DNA from: Glaciecola sp. KUL10
GTDB lineage: Bacteria > Pseudomonadota > Gammaproteobacteria > Enterobacterales > Alteromonadaceae
Direction: 5' to 3'
Assembly: GCF_003203515.1 (NCBI RefSeq)
Contig: NZ_BGNG01000004.1
Location: 62,001 to 126,000, forward strand
DNA: 64,000 bases
Part shown: in pieces, positions 1 through 8,747 of the stretch
Position numbering within the stretch: the stretch's first letter is position 1
Layout of the letters: each line of letters starts with the position of its first letter
Position numbers and translations under genes: made by a program
Notes under the pieces: model-generated
Told to the model about the DNA's origin: nothing
Database searches by the model: none
What the model saw: only the letters and a program-made list of their open reading frames with translations

Positions 1-879
1 GGAAAACCTATTATTGCACTGCCTTCAACAGCAAAGAATGGCTCCGTATCACGAATTGTTGCGCATTTAGACAAGGGCGCGGGTGTTGTAACTTCACGCG
101 GTAATGTTCACTACGTGGTAACCGAATTTGGTATTGCTAGTTTGAAAGGCAAAAGTATTCGAGAGCGAGCACTTGAGTTAATTCGTGTTGCACATCCGAA
201 GTTCAGAGAAGCACTTTTGCAAGAAATTAGGCAAGACTTATGGGTGCCCAATTATCAAAAACAGTATCCTACTGATGTGGCGGAATTTGGTGAGGTGCAA
301 ATAAAACCAGTTTACGTAGATACTGAACAGTTTTATCTGCGCCCTCTGAACCCATCAGATGAACGTCGACTTCAGGAGTTTTTTTATTCGCATACTAAAG
401 AAACAATTCGAATGCGATACAACTACGATCCTGGACCAATGACAGGTCAAAAGTCATGTGATTTAGTCAGTGTCGATCAATGCAAAGATATTGCTTTGAC
501 AATCGTGAGACAAGAGGGCTCTAGAACACGTATTGAAGCGGTTGGGCGCTACTATCTTTATGAGCAGCAAAATGCATGTGAAGTTGCTTTTGTAACGCGC
601 GAAACTAACCAAGGGAAGGGCATGGCAAAACGCCTTCTGCACGAAATGATAGAAATCGCTCATAGCAGAAAAATAAAAAGCATGTTTGCCTTGGTCAAAA
701 AAAATAATAAGGCAATGATTAGCGTATTCGAGTCTTTTGGCTTTATTCGTACCCCAGGCGAAGAAATTGGTGAAATAGAATTAACGTTTAACCTAGATAA
801 CTATGCTTCTATTAAGCCTTTAAAACCGACTGATAGCTTTTTAGATATGCCAGCGAACGCAGAGGGAGAGGAAAAATGA
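1..879 (+). CDS. Acetyl-CoA hydrolase/transferase-GNAT fusion protein, C-terminal part
   Basis: The frame is open from base 1, so the gene starts before the window and only its last 292 residues are visible. The first ~80 residues (GNVHYVVTEFGIASLKGKS and the following RERALELIRVAHP) match the C-terminal end of the acetyl-CoA hydrolase/4-hydroxybutyrate CoA-transferase family. About 40 residues later a GNAT acetyltransferase fold begins, with an acetyl-CoA loop NQGKGMAKRLL near visible residues 202-212. The family moves CoA between acyl groups; the GNAT domain would acetylate an amine, perhaps a protein lysine. The stop overlaps the next gene by 4 bp (ATGA), so the two are co-translated. The GTG at 115 is an internal codon, not the start. 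The domain reading is firm; the substrate is unknown. Confidence 0.85.
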   Translation, partial: GKPIIALPSTAKNGSVSRIVAHLDKGAGVVTSRGNVHYVVTEFGIASLKGKSIRERALELIRVAHPKFREALLQEIRQDLWVPNYQKQYPTDVAEFGEVQIKPVYVDTEQFYLRPLNPSDERRLQEFFYSHTKETIRMRYNYDPGPMTGQKSCDLVSVDQCKDIALTIVRQEGSRTRIEAVGRYYLYEQQNACEVAFVTRETNQGKGMAKRLLHEMIEIAHSRKIKSMFALVKKNNKAMISVFESFGFIRTPGEEIGEIELTFNLDNYASIKPLKPTDSFLDMPANAEGEEK

Positions 880-1802
880 ACGTAACGGTTATTGGTAGCC
901 CAAAGTGCAATTTACATGACATGGGAGCTGACCACCCTGAACAGCCTTCTCGTCTATACCAAATAAATGACCAAATAATTGCTTCAGGTCTTGAGTATGT
1001 TGTTCATTTCGCTGATGCCACTAGCGCGAGTAAACAGGATTTGCTGCTGGCACATGATATTGATTTTATTGAAAAAGTGTTTAGTAGTTCGCCTGTAGAA
1101 AATGATGAAAGAGTATGGATCGATGACGACACTATCATGATGAACAAGAGCCTAGATGCTGCATTATCGGCAGCTGGTGCGGCAATAATGGCTGTCGATA
1201 CCGTAATGGGTAAACAAAGTAAAAGTGCGTTTTGTGCAACGCGACCACCTGGACATCACGCAAGTAAAGGGGCTTCGGCAGGGTTTTGCATATTTAACAA
1301 TATTGCGATTGCAGCTAAATATGCTTTGGAGCACTATCATCTTGCACGAGTGGCCATTATTGATTTTGATGTTCACCATGGTGATGGTACTCAAAATATC
1401 ATTGAAGACGATGAACGCATTATGTTTTGCTCTTCTTTTCAGCACCCATTTTATCCTTTTAGTGGTGATGAGCCTACTAGAAAGGGCATTCTCAATATTC
1501 CAGTTCCTGCCGGTACCAAAGGCAGTGAATGGCGAGAGCTCGTCTCACCTTGGTTTCAGCAGATTGATGAATTTGCACCTGAACTTATTTTAATATCCGC
1601 TGGTTTTGATGCGCATGCGGAAGAGGATATGGGTTACCTGAGATTGGTTGAAAATGATTACGTTTGGATTACCCAAGAATTGAAAGCCTTAGCTAATAAG
1701 CACTGCGAAGGCAAAGTTGTTTCAATTCTAGAGGGTGGCTATGCTTTGAGTGCATTGGCTAGAAGCGTTGTTGCTCACCTGAAAACGCTTGCGATGGAAT
1801 AA
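876..1802 (+). CDS. Histone deacetylase family protein (class II-like)
   Basis: A 308-residue zinc amidohydrolase of the HDAC/AcuC/acetylpolyamine amidohydrolase superfamily. The catalytic signatures are intact: RPPGHHA (residues 123-129) carries the paired histidines, DFDVHHGDGTQ (163-173) gives the zinc ligands Asp165 and His167, and AGFDAH further on gives the third Asp ligand. A GGYAL motif near the C-terminus is also typical. It lacks a signal peptide, so it acts in the cytoplasm. It overlaps the upstream CoA-transferase/GNAT gene by 4 bp, which suggests a shared job in making and removing an acetyl group. Whether it acts on protein lysine, acetylpolyamine or another small acetyl-amide cannot be read from the sequence. 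Confidence 0.9.
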   Translation: MNVTVIGSPKCNLHDMGADHPEQPSRLYQINDQIIASGLEYVVHFADATSASKQDLLLAHDIDFIEKVFSSSPVENDERVWIDDDTIMMNKSLDAALSAAGAAIMAVDTVMGKQSKSAFCATRPPGHHASKGASAGFCIFNNIAIAAKYALEHYHLARVAIIDFDVHHGDGTQNIIEDDERIMFCSSFQHPFYPFSGDEPTRKGILNIPVPAGTKGSEWRELVSPWFQQIDEFAPELILISAGFDAHAEEDMGYLRLVENDYVWITQELKALANKHCEGKVVSILEGGYALSALARSVVAHLKTLAME

Positions 1803-1811
1803 TTTTATGAT

Positions 1812-1837
1812 GCCCAAGCCAATCACTTTGCTTGGGC
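1812..1837. terminator. Convergent intergenic hairpin
   Basis: GCCCAAGC (1812-1819) pairs with GCTTGGGC (1830-1837) across a 10-nt loop, between the converging deacetylase and yceI genes. Neither side has a clear T-run, so it may be a weak bidirectional terminator or simply a protective 3' hairpin. Confidence 0.4.
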
Positions 1838-1856
1838 CGATGCCAGCAAACGTATC

Positions 1857-2450
1857 TTATTCAAATACGATCGAAAAAGTGACAGGCACTGTCTTAGAAA
1901 TACTCTTTAACATCGCCACACTCTGAAGCGCATCAATGCCCTCTTGCACACCCAAGGACTGAGTATTAAGCACGATTGGTTTGGCGGTACTGGCTTTTAC
2001 TGCATTGCCTTTTAAACCCACCAACACCAAATCAAGCGTCACATCTTGCGTTTTATCTTTTAAAGTTAACTGACCTGTTACGCTGGTGGTTTCAAGTTGC
2101 CCCGCTTCTAAATTTAACAAGCTTGGGTCAACTTTTGCGCTGAACGTTGCATTTGGAAAAGAGGCGACATCAAATAGCAATTCGCGCATGCGTTGGTTAC
2201 GAATCGGAATAATGGTTTCTACCGAGCTTAAATCGATTTTGATGTTCAATTGACCGTTATCTTCAATTGCGCCACTGAAGGTCTTAAAGGTGTGTTGTTC
2301 AGTGATATGCTCATTCTTGGTCGACATAAAGTGTAAGGAAGATTGAGCTAGATTGAGTTGTTTCGCCGCAAAGCTAGCGGCACTGGCACTTAGCAATACT
2401 GCAGTGGCAAGTAGAGAAATCAGTGATTGTTTGTTTAATCGAACGGTCAT
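1857..2450 (-). CDS. YceI family periplasmic protein
   Basis: A 197-residue protein with a clear Sec signal peptide (residues 1 to ~29, positively charged start, hydrophobic core, ending ASFAA). The rest has the YceI lipocalin-like pattern: LHFMSTKNEHITEQHTFKTF near the start, the RNQRMRELLFD segment, FPNATFSA, and the repeated GQLTLKDKTQDVTLDL strands. YceI proteins bind isoprenoid-like lipids in the periplasm and are often linked to alkaline or osmotic stress, though their physiological role is unclear. It is monocistronic by spacing: 84 bp from cysQ on the same strand and convergent with the deacetylase gene. Confidence 0.9.
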   Translation of the reverse strand: MTVRLNKQSLISLLATAVLLSASAASFAAKQLNLAQSSLHFMSTKNEHITEQHTFKTFSGAIEDNGQLNIKIDLSSVETIIPIRNQRMRELLFDVASFPNATFSAKVDPSLLNLEAGQLETTSVTGQLTLKDKTQDVTLDLVLVGLKGNAVKASTAKPIVLNTQSLGVQEGIDALQSVAMLKSISKTVPVTFSIVFE

Positions 2451-2534
2451 TACAAAGCTTCCTTGATCGTCAAGTTATAATACCTAGTGAGTATCAGTTA
2501 GTTAACCTTGATACCTGAAAAGTCACAAAATAGA

Positions 2535-3353
2535 TTATTTGTATTGAACGATTGCAGGCCAATTAACCCGTTGGTCACCTAAGACAACAAAGTCTGGATT
2601 TTCAACTGAATCACGTTGGTTATATGACAATTCATCAAAGTTAGCGGCTTTGATACTGCCACCTGCTTCATTGATGATGCATTGGGATGCGCCTGTATCC
2701 CATTCACCGGTGACACCTAAGCGCATGAAAACATCCGCTTTGCCCTCTGCGATTAAGCAGGCTTTGAGCGAGCAACTGCCTGCTGGAAGGGTTTGATATA
2801 CACGTTTGTCTGTCATGCGGTCAAAGACTTTTTGTCTTGATTGGCGACGACTAATTGCGATCATAATGACATCTTCGGTTGGCACTTCAAACTCTCGTAC
2901 ATTAATGCGCTTGGTTTCGATATTACATTTTTTATAAGCACCTTCGCCTTTGCTCGCAAAGTAAAGCGTTTCACCCGGAGGCCAATAAATGACACCAATG
3001 ACAGGTTCGTTATCTTCAATCAATGCAATATTTACCGCAAAGTCACCAGAACGCGCGATGAACTCTTGTGTGCCATCGATGGGGTCGATTAACCAATAGC
3101 GCTTCCACTTGCTGCGTTCTTCTAAGTTAGGAAGTTCGGTTTCTTCTGACATGATCGGAATATCGGGTGTCGCAGTGGTTAAGGCCTTCATGATGATTTC
3201 GTTAGAGCGATAATCAGCAGATGTAACTGGCGTATTATCGTCTTTTTCGTAAGCTTCAAAATTACCTTTGTCGTAGATTTTAAACACTTCAATACCAGCA
3301 GTAATCGCGGCTTCTTTGGCAATTTCTAAAAGTTCATGAATGCTTTGATGCAT
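2535..3353 (-). CDS. cysQ: 3'(2'),5'-bisphosphate nucleotidase CysQ
   Basis: A 272-residue member of the inositol monophosphatase/FBPase superfamily. It hydrolyses 3'-phosphoadenosine 5'-phosphate (and PAPS) to AMP, removing the inhibitory by-product of sulfate assimilation. Metal-binding motifs are present: SEETELP (Glu), WLIDPIDGTQEF (the DPxDGT signature) and GEWDTGASQCIINEAGG in the C-terminal half. The start codon is immediately next to the nudE stop (0 bp), so nudE and cysQ form an operon. The same nudE-cysQ pair beside the T2SS operon is known from Vibrio and Alteromonadales. Confidence 0.95.
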   Translation of the reverse strand: MHQSIHELLEIAKEAAITAGIEVFKIYDKGNFEAYEKDDNTPVTSADYRSNEIIMKALTTATPDIPIMSEETELPNLEERSKWKRYWLIDPIDGTQEFIARSGDFAVNIALIEDNEPVIGVIYWPPGETLYFASKGEGAYKKCNIETKRINVREFEVPTEDVIMIAISRRQSRQKVFDRMTDKRVYQTLPAGSCSLKACLIAEGKADVFMRLGVTGEWDTGASQCIINEAGGSIKAANFDELSYNQRDSVENPDFVVLGDQRVNWPAIVQYK

Positions 3354-3926
3354 CTATCTTGTTTCCTTCAACCATTTTTGTAGTAAGAGCAAGCCAGCTA
3401 TACAACGGGCTTCAATAAAATCTTCACGTCCTAGTAATTCATCTAAGTTGGCAAGTGGCCATTCTATGACTTCGAGAGGTTCTGGCTCATCGCCTTCAAG
3501 TGTGCTTTCACTCAAATCTTCAGCAATGATTAAGTGCATTTTTGCGTCAAAGAAAGTTGGTGCCATTGCCACTTCTTGCAAACGAGTGAGGCGTTGAGCT
3601 TTAAAGCCAGCTTCTTCTTGAAGTTCTCGATTAGCAGCAATTTCTGGTGATTCACCAGGATCGATTAAGCCTTTTGGAAAACCCAATTGATATGAATGAG
3701 TGCCCGCTGCATACTCTCGGATCAGCAACATGGTGTCGCGATCTTTTAAAGGCAAAATCATGACTGCGCCGCGCCCAGAACCTGCCATTCTCTCAAATTC
3801 GCGTGTTTCACCATTGCTGAAGGTCAAATCAACTTGTTCGATTCTAAAAAAACGGCTTTTTGCGATAATTTTTCGATTATCGATTTGAGGAAGTGCTTTG
3901 TTCGGGTCTATTTTACTCGTTGCCAA
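3354..3926 (-). CDS. nudE: ADP compounds hydrolase NudE
   Basis: A 190-residue Nudix hydrolase close in length to E. coli NudE (186). It cleaves ADP-ribose, NADH, Ap3A and similar ADP-linked compounds. The Nudix box is complete: GLIDPGESPEIAANRELQEE followed by AG, with the catalytic REx2EE core. The downstream SLEGDEPEPLEVIEWPL block is specific to NudE. The start appears to be TTG at 3926 because no ATG occurs before residue 47, which is already inside the conserved fold. A GGAG lies about 12 nt upstream. It is divergent from yrfG with 67 bp between them; the igaA gene found at this spot in enterobacteria is absent. Confidence 0.93.
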   Translation of the reverse strand: MATSKIDPNKALPQIDNRKIIAKSRFFRIEQVDLTFSNGETREFERMAGSGRGAVMILPLKDRDTMLLIREYAAGTHSYQLGFPKGLIDPGESPEIAANRELQEEAGFKAQRLTRLQEVAMAPTFFDAKMHLIIAEDLSESTLEGDEPEPLEVIEWPLANLDELLGREDFIEARCIAGLLLLQKWLKETR

Positions 3927-3993
3927 TTCGCGATAAACTCCTGCAAAAATTACACAAAACTAATAGCTGTTACATTAGCACAAGGATAAGCAC

Positions 3994-4680
3994 TTGGCAC
4001 AATTACCGTGGAATAAAATAGAGACAGTTTTACTTGATATGGATGGCACCTTATTGGACCTTCATTACGACAGTTATTTTTGGTTAGAACACCTACCTGC
4101 ACACCTCGCTAAACGAGACAATAAACAGCTTGAAGCAGTGCGTAGCGAGATGCATAAAACACTCAAAGAGATGCAAGGTAGCCTTGAGTGGTATTGTCTT
4201 GATTATTGGGCTGAACGTTTACAGTTAGATATCATGGCGGTTAAGCGCGAGATTGATCATTTGATTGCCTTTAGGCCCGATACTCAGCCTTTTCTAGATG
4301 CATTAAAAGAAAGCGGTAGAGAGGTTGTACTAGTGACTAATGCGCACCCAGACGGCTTATCATTAAAAATTGAAAAAACTCAGCTTGACGATCATATCGA
4401 TACATTGATATCCACTCACCAATTCGGTGTGACCAAAGAGTCACAAGTGCTTTGGCAAAAACTGCATGCGTATTTGGGTTTTGATAAGCGTCACACCTTA
4501 TTTGTCGATGACAGCCAAGCTATACTTGATGCAGCTAAGGCTTTTGGCATTGAATACACACTTGGGATCAGCAACCCTGATAGCAAAGCTCCGCATAATA
4601 ATATTGTAGGCCACACTGCCATTACAGAATATATGTCGCTTTTACCGAGTATCAAACGAGACCTTTATAGAGCAAAATGA
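3994..4680 (+). CDS. yrfG: GMP/IMP nucleotidase YrfG (HAD family)
   Basis: A 228-residue HAD-superfamily hydrolase. HAD motif I is LLDMDGTLLDL (nucleophile and acid Asp), motif II is VTNAHP, and motif IV is LFVDDSQAILDAA. The WYCLDYWAERLQLD block matches E. coli YrfG, a 5'-nucleotidase preferring GMP and IMP. The start is TTG at 3994, with AAGGAT about 7 nt upstream; the predicted N-terminus MAQLPWNKIETVLLDMDG lines up with E. coli YrfG. The stop at 4680 abuts the yjjX ATG at 4681, so the two nucleotide-cleaning enzymes are co-transcribed. Confidence 0.92.
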   Translation: MAQLPWNKIETVLLDMDGTLLDLHYDSYFWLEHLPAHLAKRDNKQLEAVRSEMHKTLKEMQGSLEWYCLDYWAERLQLDIMAVKREIDHLIAFRPDTQPFLDALKESGREVVLVTNAHPDGLSLKIEKTQLDDHIDTLISTHQFGVTKESQVLWQKLHAYLGFDKRHTLFVDDSQAILDAAKAFGIEYTLGISNPDSKAPHNNIVGHTAITEYMSLLPSIKRDLYRAK

Positions 4681-5235
4681 ATGAAATCCTTAACATTATG
4701 TGTCGCCTCTAAAAACCCAGTAAAGGTTGCTGCTGCGAGGAGTAGTTTTGAGCAGGTTTTTTCTGATTTCACAATCGACATAGTATCAGTCGATGCGCCA
4801 TCAGGCGTTGCTGAGCAGCCTATGTCTTGTGAAGAAACACTGCAAGGAGCCACCAATCGTGTGAAACATTGTCAACGTGATCACAATGCTGATTATTATA
4901 TTAGCTTTGAAGGCGGTGTCGATGTCATTGACCAAGTACCTAGTACCTATGCGGTTGTATGCATTGCAGATGCAGAACAGCAACAAACCGGTCGCACTGG
5001 GAATTTACCCCTGCCAATACCTATTTATCAAGCATTGTTGAAGGGGGGTGAATTAGGGCCTGAAATGGATGCTTTTTTCAAAACACATAACATTAAGCAA
5101 AAAGGGGGGGCCATTGGTCAATTAACGGGTGGCCTGTGCACCCGTCAGAGCATTTACACAAGTACTGCTATTATGACGCTGGCACCATTTGTATATCCAG
5201 AACTGTATATTAGTCAGACTGACGAAGCGCGGTGA
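4681..5235 (+). CDS. yjjX: Inosine/xanthosine triphosphatase YjjX
   Basis: A 184-residue member of the NTPase/Maf-HAM1-like fold that hydrolyses non-canonical purine nucleotides (ITP, XTP), keeping them out of nucleic acids. Diagnostic segments are the N-terminal CVASKNPVKVAAA, SGVAEQPMSCEETLQGA, the YYISFEGGVD strand and GGAIGQLTGGLCTRQS near the C-terminus. The length equals the usual family size. It follows yrfG with no gap. Its last 26 bp overlap, tail to tail, the end of the diguanylate cyclase gene on the other strand. Confidence 0.9.
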   Translation: MKSLTLCVASKNPVKVAAARSSFEQVFSDFTIDIVSVDAPSGVAEQPMSCEETLQGATNRVKHCQRDHNADYYISFEGGVDVIDQVPSTYAVVCIADAEQQQTGRTGNLPLPIPIYQALLKGGELGPEMDAFFKTHNIKQKGGAIGQLTGGLCTRQSIYTSTAIMTLAPFVYPELYISQTDEAR

Positions 5236-6193
5236 CGTTTGATCCGCGCATGCTTTCTGAAAGTGTCCATTTGTTCTTGCCATGGTGCTTTGATCTAAAC
5301 AACGCCTCATCAGCAGCTTGAAATAAATACAGTGGCTCATCTCCTGGTGATGGTTTGCATATAGCAACACCAGCACTGATGGTTAGCCTATCGTTGCGTG
5401 GCGCACTTTGGTGTTCAATGTTTAGGTCGGCTATTGATTTTAATAGTTCTTCGGCTTTAAGGGCCGCTCCAAACTGATCGCAGTCGGTCAAAAGCAGCGC
5501 AAACTCTTCACCGCCAATTCTCGAGAATAAATCACCCGGACGTTGCACTAAGCTATTCATTTTTTGAGCAATTTTTACTAGGCATTGATCTCCTAGTGTG
5601 TGTCCATAAAAATCATTGAACGCTTTGAAGTCGTCAACATCTATAATCATCAGTGTTAACGCCTGATTATAACGGCAGCACCTTTGCCATTCGCGTATTA
5701 AAAATTCGTTATACCGCCTTCTGTTAGCGACGCCTGTTAAGGTATCTGTATATGACAAGGCTTCTAGCTGTTGAGTTTGACGGCGAAGCTTAACATGGGT
5801 GTTAATTCTGGCTTGTAACTCGGGTATCAATACCGGTTTAGTCACGTAATCCACACAACCGACTTGAAAGCCTTTCGTCTTTGCATTGATGTCAGATGAA
5901 GCACTAACAAACATGACAGGAATTTCTTTGGTGATATCGTCGTTTTTTAAGTTCTGACAAAGTTCAAAACCATCGACGTTGGGCATTTCAACATCAAGTA
6001 CGATCAGATCAGGCAGCGGGTAATTGCGCGCTACTTGCATAGCTTCTCTAGCACTTTTTGCAAACTCGCAATCATAGTCACGCGAGAGACTCGCCATATA
6101 AAAATTTAGTTGCGTTGAATCATCGTCTACTAACAATAAGCGCGCGCGCGATTGCGTATGTAAGTTATGACTATATTGCGCTAGAGAGGACAT
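5210..6193 (-). CDS. Response regulator diguanylate cyclase (REC-GGDEF)
   Basis: A 327-residue PleD-like output protein. Residues ~15-135 form a receiver domain with the phospho-acceptor Asp in LIVLDVEMPNVDG and the conserved Lys in VTKPVL. Residues ~160-315 form a GGDEF domain with an intact GGEEF active site. An RxxD product-inhibition site (RPGD) sits five residues before GGEEF. The protein should make c-di-GMP when its receiver is phosphorylated and be feedback-inhibited. No kinase gene is adjacent. It is soluble and appears monocistronic, converging on and overlapping yjjX by 26 bp. Confidence 0.93.
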   Translation of the reverse strand: MSSLAQYSHNLHTQSRARLLLVDDDSTQLNFYMASLSRDYDCEFAKSAREAMQVARNYPLPDLIVLDVEMPNVDGFELCQNLKNDDITKEIPVMFVSASSDINAKTKGFQVGCVDYVTKPVLIPELQARINTHVKLRRQTQQLEALSYTDTLTGVANRRRYNEFLIREWQRCCRYNQALTLMIIDVDDFKAFNDFYGHTLGDQCLVKIAQKMNSLVQRPGDLFSRIGGEEFALLLTDCDQFGAALKAEELLKSIADLNIEHQSAPRNDRLTISAGVAICKPSPGDEPLYLFQAADEALFRSKHHGKNKWTLSESMRGSNVTALRQSD

Positions 6194-6307
6194 GATATTA
6201 GACCATTAACTGTGAACGGAATAATTACTATAGAGTATGTCTTCTCAACAAGCTAAGGTTTGGATGCAAAAGTAAACTAATGATTAGTTTTTGCTTGAAA
6301 AATAAAC

Positions 6308-7072
6308 TTACAGATTAATTATCCTAAAGCCTTGAGAATCAGGCGTACCAAAAAACACGGCGGCTTGCTGCACTTCTTCCGGCATGTTTTCCGGGATCTT
6401 AAATCTGCCTTGCACTGCATACTTGCCAGTAGCTTGAAGCGTTAAAGTAGCATCCAGTGAGAGTTTGTTGTCTGGTTTTACGGTGACATTTAAGACACCT
6501 TGCGCACAACCTAAGTCTGCTTCAAACGTACCAAACTCGATAGGGCCTTGTAGCCCATTAACCACACCATTAGTCCATCCGCCAGTACCAGTAAGTGTCT
6601 GGCAGTTTTGGTCAAATGTGAGTTCTTTGATATTGGTATTAAAACGGCCTCGGGCGGTGATGGGCACTGGTAAGCTTATTTGCGCCAAGACTGATTGAGC
6701 GGGAAGCATGGCACTAAAATCATGTAATGCAAATGCCTGTGTATTATACCAGTAGGTATTAGCCTGCCCTTTAAAATAAACGCTATCACTGTCGCGAAGC
6801 CGTCCACCATTGAGTTCTGCGCTGATCTTACCTGTAAATAATGACCAAAACGATAGGTCCCAAGTGACGTTACTAATACCTATTCCGCTGATAACTACGC
6901 TGCTAATTTTGCCGTCCCAGATGGTGCCTTCTACATCGTTGACGCTGATATTTTTGGGAAGCGCAGTGGACGCCTGATTGAGCGCCCAATTAGCTGGCAT
7001 ATACTTAACTAAGAACACTAAGTAAGTTAAGCATCCCAACACTATCCACTGCCAAGGCTTGAGTTTTACCAC
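6308..7072 (-). CDS. gspN: Type II secretion system protein N
   Basis: A 254-residue inner-membrane protein, last gene of the gsp operon. It has one N-terminal membrane anchor (about residues 8-25) and a periplasmic domain with the GspN pattern of weakly conserved beta strands (NDVEGTIWDGKISSV, LSFWSLFTGKISAELNGG, GTGGWTNGVVNG). GspN is an accessory component, not universal in T2SS but usual in Vibrio and Alteromonadales. It directly follows gspM with no gap. Identification relies on position and these segments. Confidence 0.9.
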   Translation of the reverse strand: MVKLKPWQWIVLGCLTYLVFLVKYMPANWALNQASTALPKNISVNDVEGTIWDGKISSVVISGIGISNVTWDLSFWSLFTGKISAELNGGRLRDSDSVYFKGQANTYWYNTQAFALHDFSAMLPAQSVLAQISLPVPITARGRFNTNIKELTFDQNCQTLTGTGGWTNGVVNGLQGPIEFGTFEADLGCAQGVLNVTVKPDNKLSLDATLTLQATGKYAVQGRFKIPENMPEEVQQAAVFFGTPDSQGFRIINL

Positions 7073-7549
7073 TTAGCTTTTTCCTATTTGTAAACGACGT
7101 ACTTGCACAAAACCCGACGCATCGGTTTCTGTTATATCTGAAAATAAGACCACTACCCCTTGTCGCTCTAGATAATCCATCCACGAAATCAGGCTTTCAA
7201 AATTGACGCGATCGACTGAGATTTGCAGATTTTCGCCTTGAGGTTGCATGCGAGATACTGAAATCCCATTGCTGCGTGCCGATGAATTGACGAGTTGTGT
7301 TAACGAGCCAGTAAAGCTTTTACTTGAACTTGAGCGTTTGAGTTGCGAAGCTTTATTCGCCTGCTCGTTAACCCAAACCAGTAAACTTTTGTCTGCGGCT
7401 AAAGCAAGTTCTTGTTTAGCCAAGTCTTGTTTTAGCGGCGACCAGATTAAAAAGTAAAACACTGCCACCACAAAGGCGATACCACCGATTGAAACAATCT
7501 TTTGTTCACGCTCTGTTAAATTATAAAACCATGCAAAATACTGTTTCAT
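7073..7549 (-). CDS. gspM: Type II secretion system protein M
   Basis: A 158-residue bitopic inner-membrane protein: a short cytoplasmic N-terminus with LTEREQKIVSIG, one membrane helix (about residues 20-37) and a periplasmic ferredoxin-like domain. GspM partners GspL and GspF in the inner-membrane assembly platform and helps place the GspE ATPase. Length is typical (~160). It is separated from gspL by 1 bp and abuts gspN. Confidence 0.92.
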   Translation of the reverse strand: MKQYFAWFYNLTEREQKIVSIGGIAFVVAVFYFLIWSPLKQDLAKQELALAADKSLLVWVNEQANKASQLKRSSSSKSFTGSLTQLVNSSARSNGISVSRMQPQGENLQISVDRVNFESLISWMDYLERQGVVVLFSDITETDASGFVQVRRLQIGKS

Positions 7550-7550
7550 A

Positions 7551-8747
7551 TTAACCCTTTATCACAATTGCACCGCTGACACGGTCGCCCTGATTATTGA
7601 TTGCACCTTGTTCGACAATAAAGCCGAGCTGTTCAGCGTTGCGTTTAAAGCGCTCTAAGGATTCAAAGTTACTTGCCACCGATTGCATTCTTAGCTCTGT
7701 GCGCTTGCTGTCAAAGCGAAGCGATTGCGGGCTGACACCCGAATCGGCAAACACTGGGCTTAAACGAGCAAGCATATTAAGCATGCTAATACTGCCGCCA
7801 CCTTGCTCTAGTTTTTGCATTTCGCGAGCAATCATTCGGCGATGATTTAGCACTTTCCCTAACTGAGGAAAGCCGCGCTCAGTCGCTTGCTTGATTTGCG
7901 CTCTTACCGCCGTGCGTTCTTTTTCAATTTTGTTCAAGCTAATGGTTGTGTCGACTAGATTGACTATCAAGGCAAGTGCAGCTAAGGCAGCGGCCACTTT
8001 GTACTTTTGCCAATGTCCAGTGGTTTTGCGTTTAACCGTAAACTGGCCTTGGAATAAATTAAATTTCGATTGGCGCGCACCTTTCAATAATAACTGCATC
8101 GGTAAATCATCAAAGTGTTGCTCGATGCTGATACCACTGTCGCTTAGCTTTTTAAGCTCGCTTAATTCGCTATACACATGCACCGTTTGAGATTCAGAGA
8201 TTGCATGTTTGGCCAACATATCGCTCAGCCAAATTGACTCGCCTTGTATGCCATTGAATGCATTTGTTCTGACAATCAATTCATCATTTATTTGTAAGGC
8301 TGAGATAGCGCTATCGTAATCAGGCAGGCACAAAACATCAGGTACGAGCTTGTCGCAAAACAAGCCAGCTTCTTCAAGCATTGCTTGCCATGTTTCTAGT
8401 TGTGTTAACTTGCAGTAGGCAACGTTTTGTATGTTGTCAGTTTTGTCGCCAAAGGCAAAAAACAAATCATTAATATCGTGAGCAACTTCTTCTTCCAGCA
8501 TAAACGGAATCGCTTGCAGTACTTTTCGACTCGATTTATTGGGCAGGGTGACTTGTTTAAAGCCCACTAGGCTGCTGGGTGCAATTGCAATGATATTTGG
8601 ATTGTTTGCTTTGTCTTTGAGGCTTGCGAGATCGTCGGCATTTGCAAGCGTGCCTGACGCAATGATTTCGTCTTCAGCATCGGACCAAAGCAACCAATCG
8701 ATGCGGTCGTCAGTACTTGCACCTAGACGTATGGCAAGATATTCCAC
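7551..8747 (-). CDS. gspL: Type II secretion system protein L
   Basis: A 398-residue GspL: a cytoplasmic actin-like domain (residues 1 to ~240) that recruits the GspE ATPase, one membrane helix (about 250-268, KVAAALAALALIVNLV) and a periplasmic ferredoxin-like domain (about 310-398). Conserved pieces include the N-terminal LAIRLGASTDDRIDWLLW and FMLEEEVAHDINDLFFA. It overlaps gspK by one base (TAATG-type coupling), so translation is probably linked. Confidence 0.94.
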   Translation of the reverse strand: MEYLAIRLGASTDDRIDWLLWSDAEDEIIASGTLANADDLASLKDKANNPNIIAIAPSSLVGFKQVTLPNKSSRKVLQAIPFMLEEEVAHDINDLFFAFGDKTDNIQNVAYCKLTQLETWQAMLEEAGLFCDKLVPDVLCLPDYDSAISALQINDELIVRTNAFNGIQGESIWLSDMLAKHAISESQTVHVYSELSELKKLSDSGISIEQHFDDLPMQLLLKGARQSKFNLFQGQFTVKRKTTGHWQKYKVAAALAALALIVNLVDTTISLNKIEKERTAVRAQIKQATERGFPQLGKVLNHRRMIAREMQKLEQGGGSISMLNMLARLSPVFADSGVSPQSLRFDSKRTELRMQSVASNFESLERFKRNAEQLGFIVEQGAINNQGDRVSGAIVIKG

